DNA from: an uncultured Elusimicrobiales bacterium
GTDB taxonomy: Bacteria > Elusimicrobiota > Elusimicrobia > Elusimicrobiales > Elusimicrobiaceae
DNA: 48,685 nucleotides
Assembly (NCBI GenBank): GCA_934667625.1
Contig: CAKUMH010000010.1
Span: 1 to 48,685, forward strand
Direction of reading: 5' to 3'
Shown here: piece after piece, positions 21,354-29,803 of the stretch
How positions within the stretch are numbered: the first letter of the stretch is position 1
How the letters are laid out: every line of letters begins with the position of its first letter
The notes under the pieces: model-generated
Told to the model about the DNA's origin: nothing
What the model saw: only the letters and a program-made list of their open reading frames with translations
Database searches by the model: none
Translations under genes and position numbers: made by a program

Positions 21354-22739
21354 CTACTCCCGCTTGGCGGACAACACGCCTCCCGCCGCCGCCAACAAGG
21401 CACCCAATAACATGGCCGCATGGTAGCCGCGCAGAAAGGCGGTTGGCGCGTCCGCCCCGCGGTTGGCCGCATACGCCTGCACCGCCGCATAGATGGCCAC
21501 GGAAAGCGCAATCCCCATAATCATTCCCGCGTTGCGCGCCAAGGCGTTGACGCTGGAAACAATCCCCAGTTTGTTTTTGGGGGCCGCGCTGATGACGGTG
21601 TTGTTGTTGGGAATTTGAAACGTGCCGGAGCCGCAGCCCATAACGAGCTGTGCGAGTACAATATAGGTAAACGAAGTGTGCTCCCCCACGCAGGCAAACA
21701 AGAGGGCCCCCACGACGGTAAACCCCAAGCCGGCGGTGGTGATAATGCGGGCGGAGTACCGCTCGGACAATACGCCGCTGATGGTGGAGGACACGGCCAA
21801 CGCCGCCGGGAACGGCATCATTAAAAGGCCGGTTTGCACCGGGTCAATGTGCAGAATGTCGTTGGCGTAAAAGGGAAACAAAACGGCGTTTGTGAAAATG
21901 GCCATAAAACCCAGCACCGCCACGGCATAACCGTACGAAATGGCGGGAATTTTAAAAATATCCAGCCCGATAAACGGCGTTTTGGCCGTTTTCTCCCGCC
22001 GGTAAAATCCGATAAAAAACAGGACAGCTAAAGAAAACGCACCCAAGATAACGGGGGACGTCCACCCTTGGTTGGGGGCATCGTTAAGCGCATACAAAAA
22101 GGCCAAACAGGCCAAGATAAAACACGCGGCACCTGCCACGTCCATGCGTACCTTGCTGGTGGGTTTAAAACGCGGAATGATGTACAGCCCGCGCCAAATG
22201 CCGAGTAGACAGACGGGGATATTCACCCAAAAGACCGACTGCCAGCCGAAATGTTGGATTAAAAATCCCCCCACCGCCGGCCCGGCCAGTGACCCTAGGG
22301 CCACCACGGCCCCCACGCCGCCCAGCGCGCGGCCGCGGTCTTTGCCGACAAAGGCCTTGGCGATAATCGCCTGCGCGTTGGCCATCATGGCACTGGCGCC
22401 GAGGCCCTGCACGGCACGGGCGGCAATCATCAGCGGTAAGGACCCCGCTACAGAGCAAAACAGCGACCCGATACCAAAGAGTAAAAAACCGCCCAAATAG
22501 AGCTTTTTGCGGCTGAACATATCGGACAGTTTGCCAAAGACAGGCAGAAAGCACGTTACCGCCAGCAAATAAATGCTGACCACGGTTTGGATAGACTCAA
22601 TGTCCGCCCCGAACTGCTGGGCCATGGAAGGCAGGGCAATGTTGACGATGCCGCCGTCCAACGTGCCCATAAAGGTGCCCGTGGCGGTGACGGTAAAAAT
22701 CAACCATTTGCGCGGAAGGTTAAGCCGTCGTTGTTTCAT
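21354..22739 (-). CDS. MFS exporter, DHA2-type (second copy)
   Basis: A 461-aa inner-membrane transporter of the 14-helix EmrB/QacA type. It has the motif-C-like GPAVGGFL (about residue 134), the loop motif GKLSDMFSRKKLY (about 66), and the N-terminal TLDGGIVNIALPSM. It is a clear paralogue of the next gene upstream, with the same motifs in the same spacing. The start at 22739 lies 20 bases inside the end of that gene, so the two are translationally coupled; a longer frame from 22805 has no support. Substrate unknown. Its linkage to the methyltransferase and the polyene genes suggests export of an aromatic or lipophilic metabolite. Confidence 0.88.
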   Translation of the reverse strand: MKQRRLNLPRKWLIFTVTATGTFMGTLDGGIVNIALPSMAQQFGADIESIQTVVSIYLLAVTCFLPVFGKLSDMFSRKKLYLGGFLLFGIGSLFCSVAGSLPLMIAARAVQGLGASAMMANAQAIIAKAFVGKDRGRALGGVGAVVALGSLAGPAVGGFLIQHFGWQSVFWVNIPVCLLGIWRGLYIIPRFKPTSKVRMDVAGAACFILACLAFLYALNDAPNQGWTSPVILGAFSLAVLFFIGFYRREKTAKTPFIGLDIFKIPAISYGYAVAVLGFMAIFTNAVLFPFYANDILHIDPVQTGLLMMPFPAALAVSSTISGVLSERYSARIITTAGLGFTVVGALLFACVGEHTSFTYIVLAQLVMGCGSGTFQIPNNNTVISAAPKNKLGIVSSVNALARNAGMIMGIALSVAIYAAVQAYAANRGADAPTAFLRGYHAAMLLGALLAAAGGVLSAKRE

Positions 22740-24159
22740 AAAATCCCCGCGGCTGTTTGGCGCGTTTTTTGCGTTTTTCGCGTGCGGCGGAAAAATAGGC
22801 CGCAACCAAAGATACTACAATGCAAAAGACCATGGAAAATTGATACCCGTTCATAAACGCGGTTTCGTAATCCGCCCCCGCGGCCGCATAATGGCGGCGC
22901 ACGGCGGAAAAGATCAGCACGGATAAGGCAATTCCCATGACGGCCCCCATGTTGCGTGCAAGCGCACTTAAACTGACCACCATGCCCAGCCGTTCTGCGG
23001 GTGCGGCGCTGACAATGGTGTTGTTGTTAGGCGCCTGAAAGGTACCGGAACCCCAGCCCATGATCAGCTGCGCCAGCACAATGTAGGTATAGGACGGATT
23101 TTTGCCAATGCCCACAAACATAACGGCCCCAATGATGATAAACCCAAATCCCACCGTAGTAATCAGGCGGGCGGAGTACCGCTCGGACAGCCACCCCGAA
23201 AACGGCGAAGAGATGGCCAACGCCACCGGGAAGGGCATGAGGAGCAAACTCATGTGCAAGGGGCTTAGGTGCATAATTTGCGCCATATAAAAGGGAAATA
23301 AAATGCCGTTACAGTTGAGGGCGATGAACCCCAGCAAAGACACGATACACCCGTACGAAATGGCCTGTATTTTAAAAAGCGAAAGGCCGATAAACGGATT
23401 TTTGGACGTCCGCTCCCGCCAATAAAATCCGGCGAAAAACACAATAGAGCAGGCAAAGGAGCCCAAAATTAAAAAGGACGTCCAGTGTTGGTTTTCCCCC
23501 TCGTCCAGGGCATAGAGAAAGCAAAAACAGCACAAGATAAAAAACACGGCGCCCTTCCAGTCCAGCTTTACGGCTTCTTTGGATTTGAACAGGGGGATGA
23601 TTTGGATGCCGCGCCAAATGCCCAGCATACTGATTGGCACGTTAATCCAAAACACCGATTGCCAGCCCCAGTGCTCAATCAAAAAGCCGCCCACGGCCGG
23701 GCCTGCCAAGAATCCCGCCGCCACCATGGCGCCAATTCCCCCCAACGCGCGCCCGCGGTCCTTGCCGCGGAAGGCCTTGGCGATAATGGCCTGGCAGTTG
23801 GAAATCATGGCGCTGGCGCCTAAGCCCTGCACTAGGCGGGCAAAGATCATCCAGCTTAAGCTGTGCGAAAAGGTAGCCAGCAGCGAACCGATACCAAAGA
23901 ACAAAAAGCCCGCCAGGTACATATATTTGCGGCTGTACATGTCGGAGAGTTTGCCAAAAACGGGCAAAAAACAGGTGGTGGTGAGCAAATAAATACTGAC
24001 CACCCACTGAATGCGCTCCAACGTGGCACCCAGTTCTTTAGCCATAACGGGCAGTGCAATGTTGATGATGCCCCCGTCCAGCGTGGACATAAATACCCCA
24101 ATCGCGGTGACGGAAAAAATCAACCATCTGTAAGGCAAATGCGGTTTTTTTAGCTTCAT
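22720..24159 (-). CDS. MFS exporter, DHA2-type (first copy)
   Basis: A 479-aa 14-helix drug/metabolite exporter. Visible motifs are TLDGGIINIALPVM near residue 26, GKLSDMYSRKYMYL near 66, the positively charged GKDRGRALGG near 122 and GPAVGGFLIEHWGWQSVFWI near 143. The C-terminal tail is strongly basic (REKRKKRAKQPRG). It starts 2 bases after the methyltransferase stop and runs into its paralogue. A duplicated exporter directly behind a methyltransferase often means two similar products, or heteromeric or redundant export; neither can be decided here. Confidence 0.88.
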   Translation of the reverse strand: MKLKKPHLPYRWLIFSVTAIGVFMSTLDGGIINIALPVMAKELGATLERIQWVVSIYLLTTTCFLPVFGKLSDMYSRKYMYLAGFLFFGIGSLLATFSHSLSWMIFARLVQGLGASAMISNCQAIIAKAFRGKDRGRALGGIGAMVAAGFLAGPAVGGFLIEHWGWQSVFWINVPISMLGIWRGIQIIPLFKSKEAVKLDWKGAVFFILCCFCFLYALDEGENQHWTSFLILGSFACSIVFFAGFYWRERTSKNPFIGLSLFKIQAISYGCIVSLLGFIALNCNGILFPFYMAQIMHLSPLHMSLLLMPFPVALAISSPFSGWLSERYSARLITTVGFGFIIIGAVMFVGIGKNPSYTYIVLAQLIMGWGSGTFQAPNNNTIVSAAPAERLGMVVSLSALARNMGAVMGIALSVLIFSAVRRHYAAAGADYETAFMNGYQFSMVFCIVVSLVAAYFSAAREKRKKRAKQPRGFYETTTA

Positions 24160-24161
24160 AT

Positions 24162-25250
24162 TTATTTGACGCAGCGGATGAGCGTGTAGGCAAAGCGGCC
24201 CACGCCGTCAAACACTTTTTCGGTTTTGAGGCCGGCCCGTTGGATGCACGCCTGCATTTCGGGCAGGGAATACATTTTGCTGTTGCCGTTGGCAATGTTG
24301 GTAAAATACAGCGACGTATGGTTTAAGCAGAAGGTGCTGGCCGCGTATTCCTGCCTGTCCCACAGCGGTTCCAAAATATAGATGCGGGAGCTTTTTCCGG
24401 CGGCTGTTTTGACTTTCTTTAAAATGGCCACGATTTCGTCCTGGGAAAAGCAATCCAAAAATTGGCTCATCAGGTAGGCGTCGCCATTTTTGGGCAGGAC
24501 GGACTTTTTGTCCAGCAAATTCACCGCGTGGTAAGTGGCGCGGGTGTGGTATTTTTTTAAATTTTTTTGGGCCATTTTCAGCTGGCCCGGAAGGTCCACC
24601 AGGCCGACTTGGACGTTTTTATCGTACTCCAGGCATTTTTGGGCCCATTTGCCCGTGTTGGCCCCAATGTCAAACACGGTTTTGGGGTGCAGTTCAAACA
24701 CTAAGGGCAAAATGGCCGGAAAGGCAATATCGGAGTAAAAATGGTCAAAGGCAAACCAGCTTTTGCGGATTTTGGGCGGCAGTTTGGAAAGGCCTTCGTA
24801 AACGGTTTTCCACTTGCCAAACACTTTAAGCCCCGTGGGTTTGCCTTTTTTGAGCGAATCCGTCAGCGAGTGCATGCCCAGGTAGCAGATGTCGTTTACA
24901 AAGTCCATATTGGCGCGGGTCATCGGATCACACAAAATAAACCAGCCCGTTTTGCTGAGGGCGTATTGCCCGTTCTGCAAGGTCACCAAGTCCAGCCCCA
25001 CAGCCACCTCCAGCAAGGTTTGAACGGCGTAAAGGGATAATTTTAATTTTTTGGCAATCGTTTTGTCATCGGCCGGGGTGTTGTTTAAAAATTCTAAAAT
25101 GCCTAAATCGCGCAGGGCAAGCGTGGCTTGAAAGCTGATCGGTGCGAAGGCCAGTTTTTGGGCGTCAAAGGCGATATCCGCCATGGTGCGGCCCGCCTTG
25201 CGCACGCGGCGATAGGTCGTATTGTTTTTTGTGTTGTTATTAGTTATCAT
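24162..25250 (-). CDS. Family-2 SAM-dependent O-methyltransferase
   Basis: A 362-aa enzyme of the plant-COMT/hydroxyneurosporene-type methyltransferase family. An N-terminal dimerisation/winged-helix part (about residues 25-130: FAPISFQATLALRDLGILEF, KLSLYAVQTLLEVAVGLDLV) precedes a Rossmann domain with the SAM loop VFDIGANTGKWAQKC near 196 and QFLDCFSQDE near 268. It would methylate a hydroxyl or ring position of a small aromatic substrate. It is divergent from the polyene operon across 41 bases and heads the methyltransferase-MFS-MFS unit. The first 22 residues are Asn/Thr/Arg-rich, and an internal ATG at 25184 behind AAGGCGG is an alternative start. Confidence 0.85.
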   Translation of the reverse strand: MITNNNTKNNTTYRRVRKAGRTMADIAFDAQKLAFAPISFQATLALRDLGILEFLNNTPADDKTIAKKLKLSLYAVQTLLEVAVGLDLVTLQNGQYALSKTGWFILCDPMTRANMDFVNDICYLGMHSLTDSLKKGKPTGLKVFGKWKTVYEGLSKLPPKIRKSWFAFDHFYSDIAFPAILPLVFELHPKTVFDIGANTGKWAQKCLEYDKNVQVGLVDLPGQLKMAQKNLKKYHTRATYHAVNLLDKKSVLPKNGDAYLMSQFLDCFSQDEIVAILKKVKTAAGKSSRIYILEPLWDRQEYAASTFCLNHTSLYFTNIANGNSKMYSLPEMQACIQRAGLKTEKVFDGVGRFAYTLIRCVK

Positions 25251-25291
25251 ATTCTATACTTCATTTTATTTTATTTGGAACGAGTTTACAA
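25251..25291. promoter_or_regulatory. Divergent promoter region of the polyene locus
   Basis: Only 41 bases separate the two divergent start codons. An AT-rich core holds TATACT (25255-25260, plus strand). No good -35 is visible for either direction, and ribosome-binding sites are weak on both sides (GGAACGAG for the rightward gene). Shared control of both units is likely, since any regulator bound here would touch both. Confidence 0.5.
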
Positions 25292-26035
25292 ATGACTAAC
25301 CCTATTTCTTCCCCCCGAAAAATCGCCCTGGTTACGGGTGCGAGCCGCGGGATCGGCGCGGCGGTGGCCAAACAGCTGGCCAAGGACGGCTTTGATATCT
25401 GGCTGAACTACCATTCCAACCATGAGGCTGCCCGCCAGGTACAGGCGGAAATTGAAGCCTGCGGCGCCGCTTGCACGCTGCTGCCCTTTGATGTGGCGGA
25501 CGCACAAGCAGTGCGGGCCGCGCTCAACCCGCTGTTAGAAAAAGCCACGCCGTATGCACTGGTGAACAATGCGGGCATCCGCAAGGACAACCTGCTTATT
25601 TGGATGCAAGACGACGAGTGGACGGCAGTAATTAATACCATTTTAGGCGGGTTTCATAATGTGACCAAAACGGTGCTGGCGGCCATGATTCACGCCAAGG
25701 AAGGCCGCATTGTAAACATTGCTTCTGCGGCTGCCCACGCGCCGGTGCCCGGGCAGACCAACTATTCGGCCGCCAAGGCAGGGATTGTGGGTGCCACGCG
25801 CAGCTTGGCCCTAGAGGTGGCCAAACGCAATATTTTGGTCAATGCGGTTTCCCCGGGGTTTATTGAAACGGAAATGTTAAACGGGCTGCCTATGGATAAA
25901 ATTTTGCCCTTAATTCCCTTGCGCCGTTTGGGCCGCCCGCAGGAAGTGGCGGATGTGGTTTCCTTCTTGTGTTCGCCAAAGGCCTCGTATATCACGGGGC
26001 AGGCGTTTCAGGTAAACGGCGGCGTGGCCATGTAG
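25292..26035 (+). CDS. 3-ketoacyl-ACP reductase (FabG-like, ApeQ-like)
   Basis: A 247-aa short-chain dehydrogenase that reduces beta-ketoacyl-ACP with NADPH during chain extension. The NADP motif TGASRGIGAAV is near residue 15, NNAGIRKDNL near 91, and the catalytic Ser in NIASAAAHAPVPGQ is followed by Tyr-x-x-x-Lys in YSAAKAG near 153. The VSPGFIETEM segment and the tail ITGQAFQVNGGVAM are classical FabG. First gene of the rightward polyene operon. Housekeeping FabG is the alternative, but the surrounding ketosynthases, ACPs and MMPL exporter indicate the dedicated reductase of the aryl polyene pathway. Confidence 0.93.
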   Translation: MTNPISSPRKIALVTGASRGIGAAVAKQLAKDGFDIWLNYHSNHEAARQVQAEIEACGAACTLLPFDVADAQAVRAALNPLLEKATPYALVNNAGIRKDNLLIWMQDDEWTAVINTILGGFHNVTKTVLAAMIHAKEGRIVNIASAAAHAPVPGQTNYSAAKAGIVGATRSLALEVAKRNILVNAVSPGFIETEMLNGLPMDKILPLIPLRRLGRPQEVADVVSFLCSPKASYITGQAFQVNGGVAM

Positions 26036-26060
26036 CACGGGGCGGCGGCACATAAAATAG

Positions 26061-26073
26061 TATAATACGGATA
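26061..26073 (+). promoter_or_regulatory. TATAAT directly before the first ketosynthase
   Basis: A perfect TATAAT ends seven bases before the ATG at 26074 and there is no Shine-Dalgarno site. This fits an internal, leaderless promoter, though no -35 box is seen and it may be chance. Confidence 0.35.
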
Positions 26074-27300
26074 ATGTCTACCAGCTTACACACCAAGGTT
26101 GTCATCACGGGCATGGGCGCGGTTTCCCCTTACGGAAACGGCGTGGCCGCCTTGTGGAACGGCCTTGTGCAAAATAAAAATTGTATGCGCCACGTGGCGG
26201 AACTGGAGGCGCTGCCCATGGTAAAAACCAAGGTAGCGGCCACTGTGCCGGAGGCGGATTATTCTTATATCCCCCGTAAGGATCGCCGTTCCATGGGCAA
26301 AATGGGCTTTTATGCTTACGCAGCCGCCAAAGAAGCCTTGGCGCAGGCCGGCTATGAAAACGCTCCGGCGCATTTGGGCTTTTTTATGGGTTCAACCTTA
26401 AACAGCATTTCCAAATGGCTGGAAATTACGCAGTATTGCCACGGAAATCATTTGGAGCTGGTTAAAACTTCCGATTTTTTGCAGATTATGAACCATTCGC
26501 CGCTGGCGGCGGTGTCGCAGGCACTTAAAATAAACGGCCCGGCTGTGGGCGCGTGTGACGCCTGTGCCACGGGACTGATGAATGTGGGGTTGGCGGTGAT
26601 GGCCGTTCAAACGGGGCTTGTGACGCAGGCCTTATGCGGTGGGACGGAGGAATATCACCCGATGTTTAGTGCCTGTTTTGACATTATGCAGGCTACCAGC
26701 TTTAATTTTAACGATTCCCCCGCTGAGGCCTGCCGTCCTTTTGATAAGGACCGAACGGGACTGGTGGCGGCGGAAGGGTGCGGACTTTTGTTTGTGGAGA
26801 GCGAGGAATCTGCCCGCGCACGCGGGGCGGAAGTGTTGGCCGAAATTGCAGGGTTCGCCGCCAATACGGAAACGGAAAATATGGCTTATCCGTCGGCTGA
26901 AACCTTGCGCGCGTGTATGGACGCCTGTTTGCAAAACGCGGGCGAAAGCGCCCAAAATATAGATTTGTTAAATGCGCACGCCACGGGAACGGTGGTGGGC
27001 GATATCGCCGAGACCCAAGCCGCCCATGCGGTGTTTGGGCCGGGCCTTTGCATCAACAGTTTAAAGGGCCATTTGGGCCACAGCATGGGTGCCAGCGGCA
27101 GCCTGGAAACGGTTGCCTGTGTGGAAATGCTGCGCCGCGGGGTGGTGCTTCCCACTAAAAACTTGCACACGCCCGACGAACGATGCGCCCCGCTTAATTA
27201 CCAAACCAACTTGCAAGAGCGTCCGCTAAAAACGGTGCTTAAGAACAGTTTTGCCATTGGCGGCAACAACTGTTCCGTACTTTTAAGGAGACCCCAGTGA
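26074..27300 (+). CDS. Beta-ketoacyl-ACP synthase 1 of the polyene locus
   Basis: A 408-aa KAS I/II-type condensing enzyme that adds malonyl units to the growing chain. The catalytic set is complete: Cys164 in DACATG, His302 in NAHATGT, Lys331 and His336 in the KGHLGH-SMGASG segment. The N-terminus VVITGMGAVSPYGNG is typical. Among aryl polyene systems one ketosynthase pairs with a chain-length factor (ApeO with ApeC) and another acts alone (ApeR); which one this is cannot be told by eye. The gene ends with GTGA overlapping the next start. Confidence 0.95.
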   Translation: MSTSLHTKVVITGMGAVSPYGNGVAALWNGLVQNKNCMRHVAELEALPMVKTKVAATVPEADYSYIPRKDRRSMGKMGFYAYAAAKEALAQAGYENAPAHLGFFMGSTLNSISKWLEITQYCHGNHLELVKTSDFLQIMNHSPLAAVSQALKINGPAVGACDACATGLMNVGLAVMAVQTGLVTQALCGGTEEYHPMFSACFDIMQATSFNFNDSPAEACRPFDKDRTGLVAAEGCGLLFVESEESARARGAEVLAEIAGFAANTETENMAYPSAETLRACMDACLQNAGESAQNIDLLNAHATGTVVGDIAETQAAHAVFGPGLCINSLKGHLGHSMGASGSLETVACVEMLRRGVVLPTKNLHTPDERCAPLNYQTNLQERPLKTVLKNSFAIGGNNCSVLLRRPQ

Positions 27301-27563
27301 TTACAAGAGAAGAAATTATCCGGCTTACCAACGAAGCCCTCAAAAAAGAATTTGAACTGACCGATGAACAGCTTAAGCCCGAGGCGCACCTGCAAAACGA
27401 TGTGGGGCTGGACAGCCTGGACGCCGTGGATATGGTGGTGGTGCTGGAGCAAAAATTCGGCATGACCTTGCGCCAAGGCTACGACATCCGCTCCATCGTC
27501 ACGCTGAAGGACCTGTACGATTTTATTGAAAAACTCGCGCGAGAGCACGAGTCCGCCAAATGA
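27297..27563 (+). CDS. Acyl carrier protein 1 of the polyene locus
   Basis: An 88-aa carrier protein. Ser40 in GLDSLDAVD is the phosphopantetheine site. The rest is acidic helices, with helix II VDMVVVLEQKFG. It starts with GTG, overlapping the ketosynthase stop (GTGA), with AAGGAG seven bases upstream. Short, acidic and embedded among chain-extension genes, it would hold the growing polyene. Confidence 0.96.
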   Translation: MITREEIIRLTNEALKKEFELTDEQLKPEAHLQNDVGLDSLDAVDMVVVLEQKFGMTLRQGYDIRSIVTLKDLYDFIEKLAREHESAK

Positions 27564-28288
27564 GGCGGAGTGTCAGAACCTTCTTTAATACAACTATCGT
27601 CGGCGTTTCGGCGATAGTTTGGCTTTTTTTGTCCGGCCTGTGTGCCGGGTTTTTTCTGTGGTTATTCCCCGGGCGGCACGGCAAAAATGTGCGCAGGTTT
27701 GTGTATGTGCAGTCGCGCGGGATTTTGTTTTGCATGGGGCTTTGTTCCCGCGGAATAAAGGTTTCGGCCGCGCCCCGCCCCGCAGGACCGTGCATCGTGG
27801 TGGCAAATCACGCCTCGGCGCTTGATTTGTATACGGTGGCGGCGCTGGGGTTTAACAATGTGGTGTATATTACCAAGGGGTGGGTGTTTCGGCTGCCGTT
27901 CTTTCGTTTGGTGATGGACGCCGCCGGCTATATAGATGCCGAAAAAACGCCGCCGGAGGAAATGCTGGCGCGGTGCAAAGCGGCTGTGGCGGACGGATGC
28001 GATATTGTGCTTTTTCCGCAGGGTTCGCGCAAAAATCCGCAGGCGCGTTTCAAAAGCGGGGCCTTCTATTTGGCAGAAGTGTTAAATCTGCCCGTGGTGC
28101 CGGTGGCTATTGGCGGAACGGGCGAAATGCTCCCGGCGGGTTCTCTGTGGCTGCGGCCTGCCAAAATCGTTTTAAAATCCTTAGCGGCCGTTTATCCCAA
28201 GGATTTTGCGGGACCGCTGGTGCATTTGGCAATGGCTAAGGCGGTAAAAAATAAAATTATGCAAACGTTGCAGGAGGAAACGAAATGA
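27560..28288 (+). CDS. PlsC-like 1-acyl-glycerol-phosphate acyltransferase
   Basis: A 242-aa membrane-associated acyltransferase. It has one N-terminal hydrophobic segment (about residues 14-35), the catalytic NHASALD (HX4D) near 76, and FPQGSRKNPQARFKSGAF near 153, the acyl-acceptor-binding block (FPEGT in most relatives). PVVPVAIGG is block four. In this locus it probably helps move the aryl polyene from its carrier to a glycerol or lipid anchor. Starts by ATGA overlap with the first ACP gene. Confidence 0.9.
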   Translation: MRRSVRTFFNTTIVGVSAIVWLFLSGLCAGFFLWLFPGRHGKNVRRFVYVQSRGILFCMGLCSRGIKVSAAPRPAGPCIVVANHASALDLYTVAALGFNNVVYITKGWVFRLPFFRLVMDAAGYIDAEKTPPEEMLARCKAAVADGCDIVLFPQGSRKNPQARFKSGAFYLAEVLNLPVVPVAIGGTGEMLPAGSLWLRPAKIVLKSLAAVYPKDFAGPLVHLAMAKAVKNKIMQTLQEETK

Positions 28289-28722
28289 AGAAAAATTTAT
28301 TTGTACTGTTAAGCGCCCTTTTGCTGGCGGTGGGGTGCAGTTCTCTCCCCAAGGTGTACAACGTGGAGAAAAAGACCGTCGTTTTGACGGGCGGGCAGAC
28401 CATGCAAAACGCCATTTTAATAGGCGGTGCCTCCAAGCATTGGGTGATGACGGCGGTGCGCCCCGGGCTGATTACGGGCCGATTGTACCTGCGCGGACAT
28501 CAGGTGGAAGTAAAGATTCCGTACACGGCCAATACGTATTCCATTGAGTATGCCTCCAGCGAAAATATGTACTATAACGCCAAAAAGAGCACCATTCACC
28601 GCAAATACAACCAGTGGGTGCGCAATTTGGATTTGGCCATTTACCGCGCGGCAACGCTGCCGGCTAGGACGGCGGTGCGCGTGGAAACAAATGCCCAAAC
28701 AGCGGTTACGTTTGAAAAATAA
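28285..28722 (+). CDS. Small lipoprotein of the polyene locus
   Basis: A 145-aa lipoprotein: residues 1-17 are a lipoprotein signal with lipobox LLAVGC, so Cys18 should be lipidated. The mature part is basic and rich in Tyr and Asn, with VVLTGGQTMQNAILIGGASK and YNQWVRNLDLAIYRA. I know no function. Position between the acyltransferase and the first dehydratase, with overlapping start and stop codons, ties it to the pathway; an outer-membrane or periplasmic accessory role is an inference. Confidence 0.8.
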   Translation: MKKNLFVLLSALLLAVGCSSLPKVYNVEKKTVVLTGGQTMQNAILIGGASKHWVMTAVRPGLITGRLYLRGHQVEVKIPYTANTYSIEYASSENMYYNAKKSTIHRKYNQWVRNLDLAIYRAATLPARTAVRVETNAQTAVTFEK

Positions 28723-29168
28723 TGGGTAAATTTGACGCTATTTCCACGTTAATTCCCCACCAGCCGCCCATGTTGCTGGTGGAGGAAATTTTGTCGCTAA
28801 AGCCGGGAGATTGGCGCGTACGGGCCGTGGTGCACGAAAAACACTTGTTTTTGCGCCAAGACGGCACGCTGGCACCTGAGACGTATTGCGAGCTGATTGC
28901 GCAGAGCTTTGCGGCGTGCGAATCGGCCCGGCGCAAGGAAGCGGGCCTTTCTACCGATGGCGGCGGATACTTGGTGAACGTGCGCGAATTTACGGCTTTT
29001 TCGTACGCGCGCGCGAAAGATGAACTGGTGGTGCGGGTGAAACAGGAGGACGACTTTTTCGGCACGCGCATTGTGGCAGGTTCGGTTTGGCGCGGAACGG
29101 AAAAGCTGGCGGAAGGCGTCATTTATATTTTTATGTGGGAGGGCAAAACTCCCCCGGAGCTAAAATGA
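28722..29168 (+). CDS. Hot-dog dehydratase 1 (ApeP/FabZ-like)
   Basis: A 148-aa hot-dog-fold protein that would remove water from 3-hydroxyacyl-ACP to make the conjugated double bonds. It starts LIPHQPPMLLVEEIL (residues 10-24), as in FabA/FabZ relatives and the ApeP-type proteins of aryl polyene loci. The acidic catalytic position would lie in ETYCELIAQSFAACES near residue 55. In Xenorhabdus the two dehydratases ApeI and ApeP work as a pair; the second lies at 32483. TAATG overlap with the lipoprotein gene. Confidence 0.85.
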   Translation: MGKFDAISTLIPHQPPMLLVEEILSLKPGDWRVRAVVHEKHLFLRQDGTLAPETYCELIAQSFAACESARRKEAGLSTDGGGYLVNVREFTAFSYARAKDELVVRVKQEDDFFGTRIVAGSVWRGTEKLAEGVIYIFMWEGKTPPELK

Positions 29169-29803
29169 AGATTTTACCATTTGTGGCTGTATTGCTTTTT
29201 GCCCCGCTTGTGTGGGCGCAGACGTGCGTGAAAACGGAGTGCGCGGGTGAGGTGCCCCCGTTTGCCCTGCGTGCGCCGCAGGCAGGTGAACTGGAAGAGA
29301 TTGCCGCGCGGTTTGCCGCGGTGAACACGATTCACAGCCATTTTGTGCAGGAAAAGCGCATGGCACTGTTGAGCGAACCCGTAATCAGTGAGGGGGTGTT
29401 TTCGTTTCAAAAATCCCCGGCGCGGATTCGCTGGGAGTATACAAAGCCCTTTCAAAACGGTTTTTTGATAGACGGCGAGCGGACCTTTCGTTTGGAAAAG
29501 GGCGTTAAAACGGCGGTAAAGGGCGTGCTGGCGCGCAACATTGCCCGGCAGATGATGACGTGGCTGGCCTTTGATTTGCAGGCCCTTTCCCGGGCGTACG
29601 ATGTGGCTGTGTTTGACGGCGGCGTCTCGCTGACGCCTAAGGGAGAGAAAAATCCCTTTTTGCGCGAAATTAACGTTTGGTTTTCTAAAGAGAACCCGCA
29701 GGCGCTTAGCAAAATAGAACTCAAAGAACCTGGCGGAGATTCCACCTCGCTCACCTTTACGCAAACCCAACTCAATGCGCCCATGGCGGAGGGGACGTTT
29801 TAA
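29165..29803 (+). CDS. LolA-like periplasmic carrier (ApeL-like)
   Basis: A 212-aa exported protein. Residues 1-18 form a signal peptide cleaved near VWA. The LolA fold is suggested by the segment FAAVNTIHSHFVQEKRMALL (about residues 52-71), the ISEGVFSFQKSPARIRWEY block near 76, and the central FLIDGERTFRLEKG. LolA carries lipoproteins to the outer membrane; in aryl polyene loci a dedicated LolA-like protein is thought to carry the polyene lipid. I place the start at 29165 (ATGA overlap with the dehydratase stop); a longer frame from 29087 runs inside that gene. Confidence 0.85.
   Translation: MKILPFVAVLLFAPLVWAQTCVKTECAGEVPPFALRAPQAGELEEIAARFAAVNTIHSHFVQEKRMALLSEPVISEGVFSFQKSPARIRWEYTKPFQNGFLIDGERTFRLEKGVKTAVKGVLARNIARQMMTWLAFDLQALSRAYDVAVFDGGVSLTPKGEKNPFLREINVWFSKENPQALSKIELKEPGGDSTSLTFTQTQLNAPMAEGTF

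Noticed and set aside
21354..24159. Twin MFS genes as an assembly duplication
   Set aside because: The two proteins differ throughout at protein and DNA level, with separate start overlaps, so they are true paralogues.
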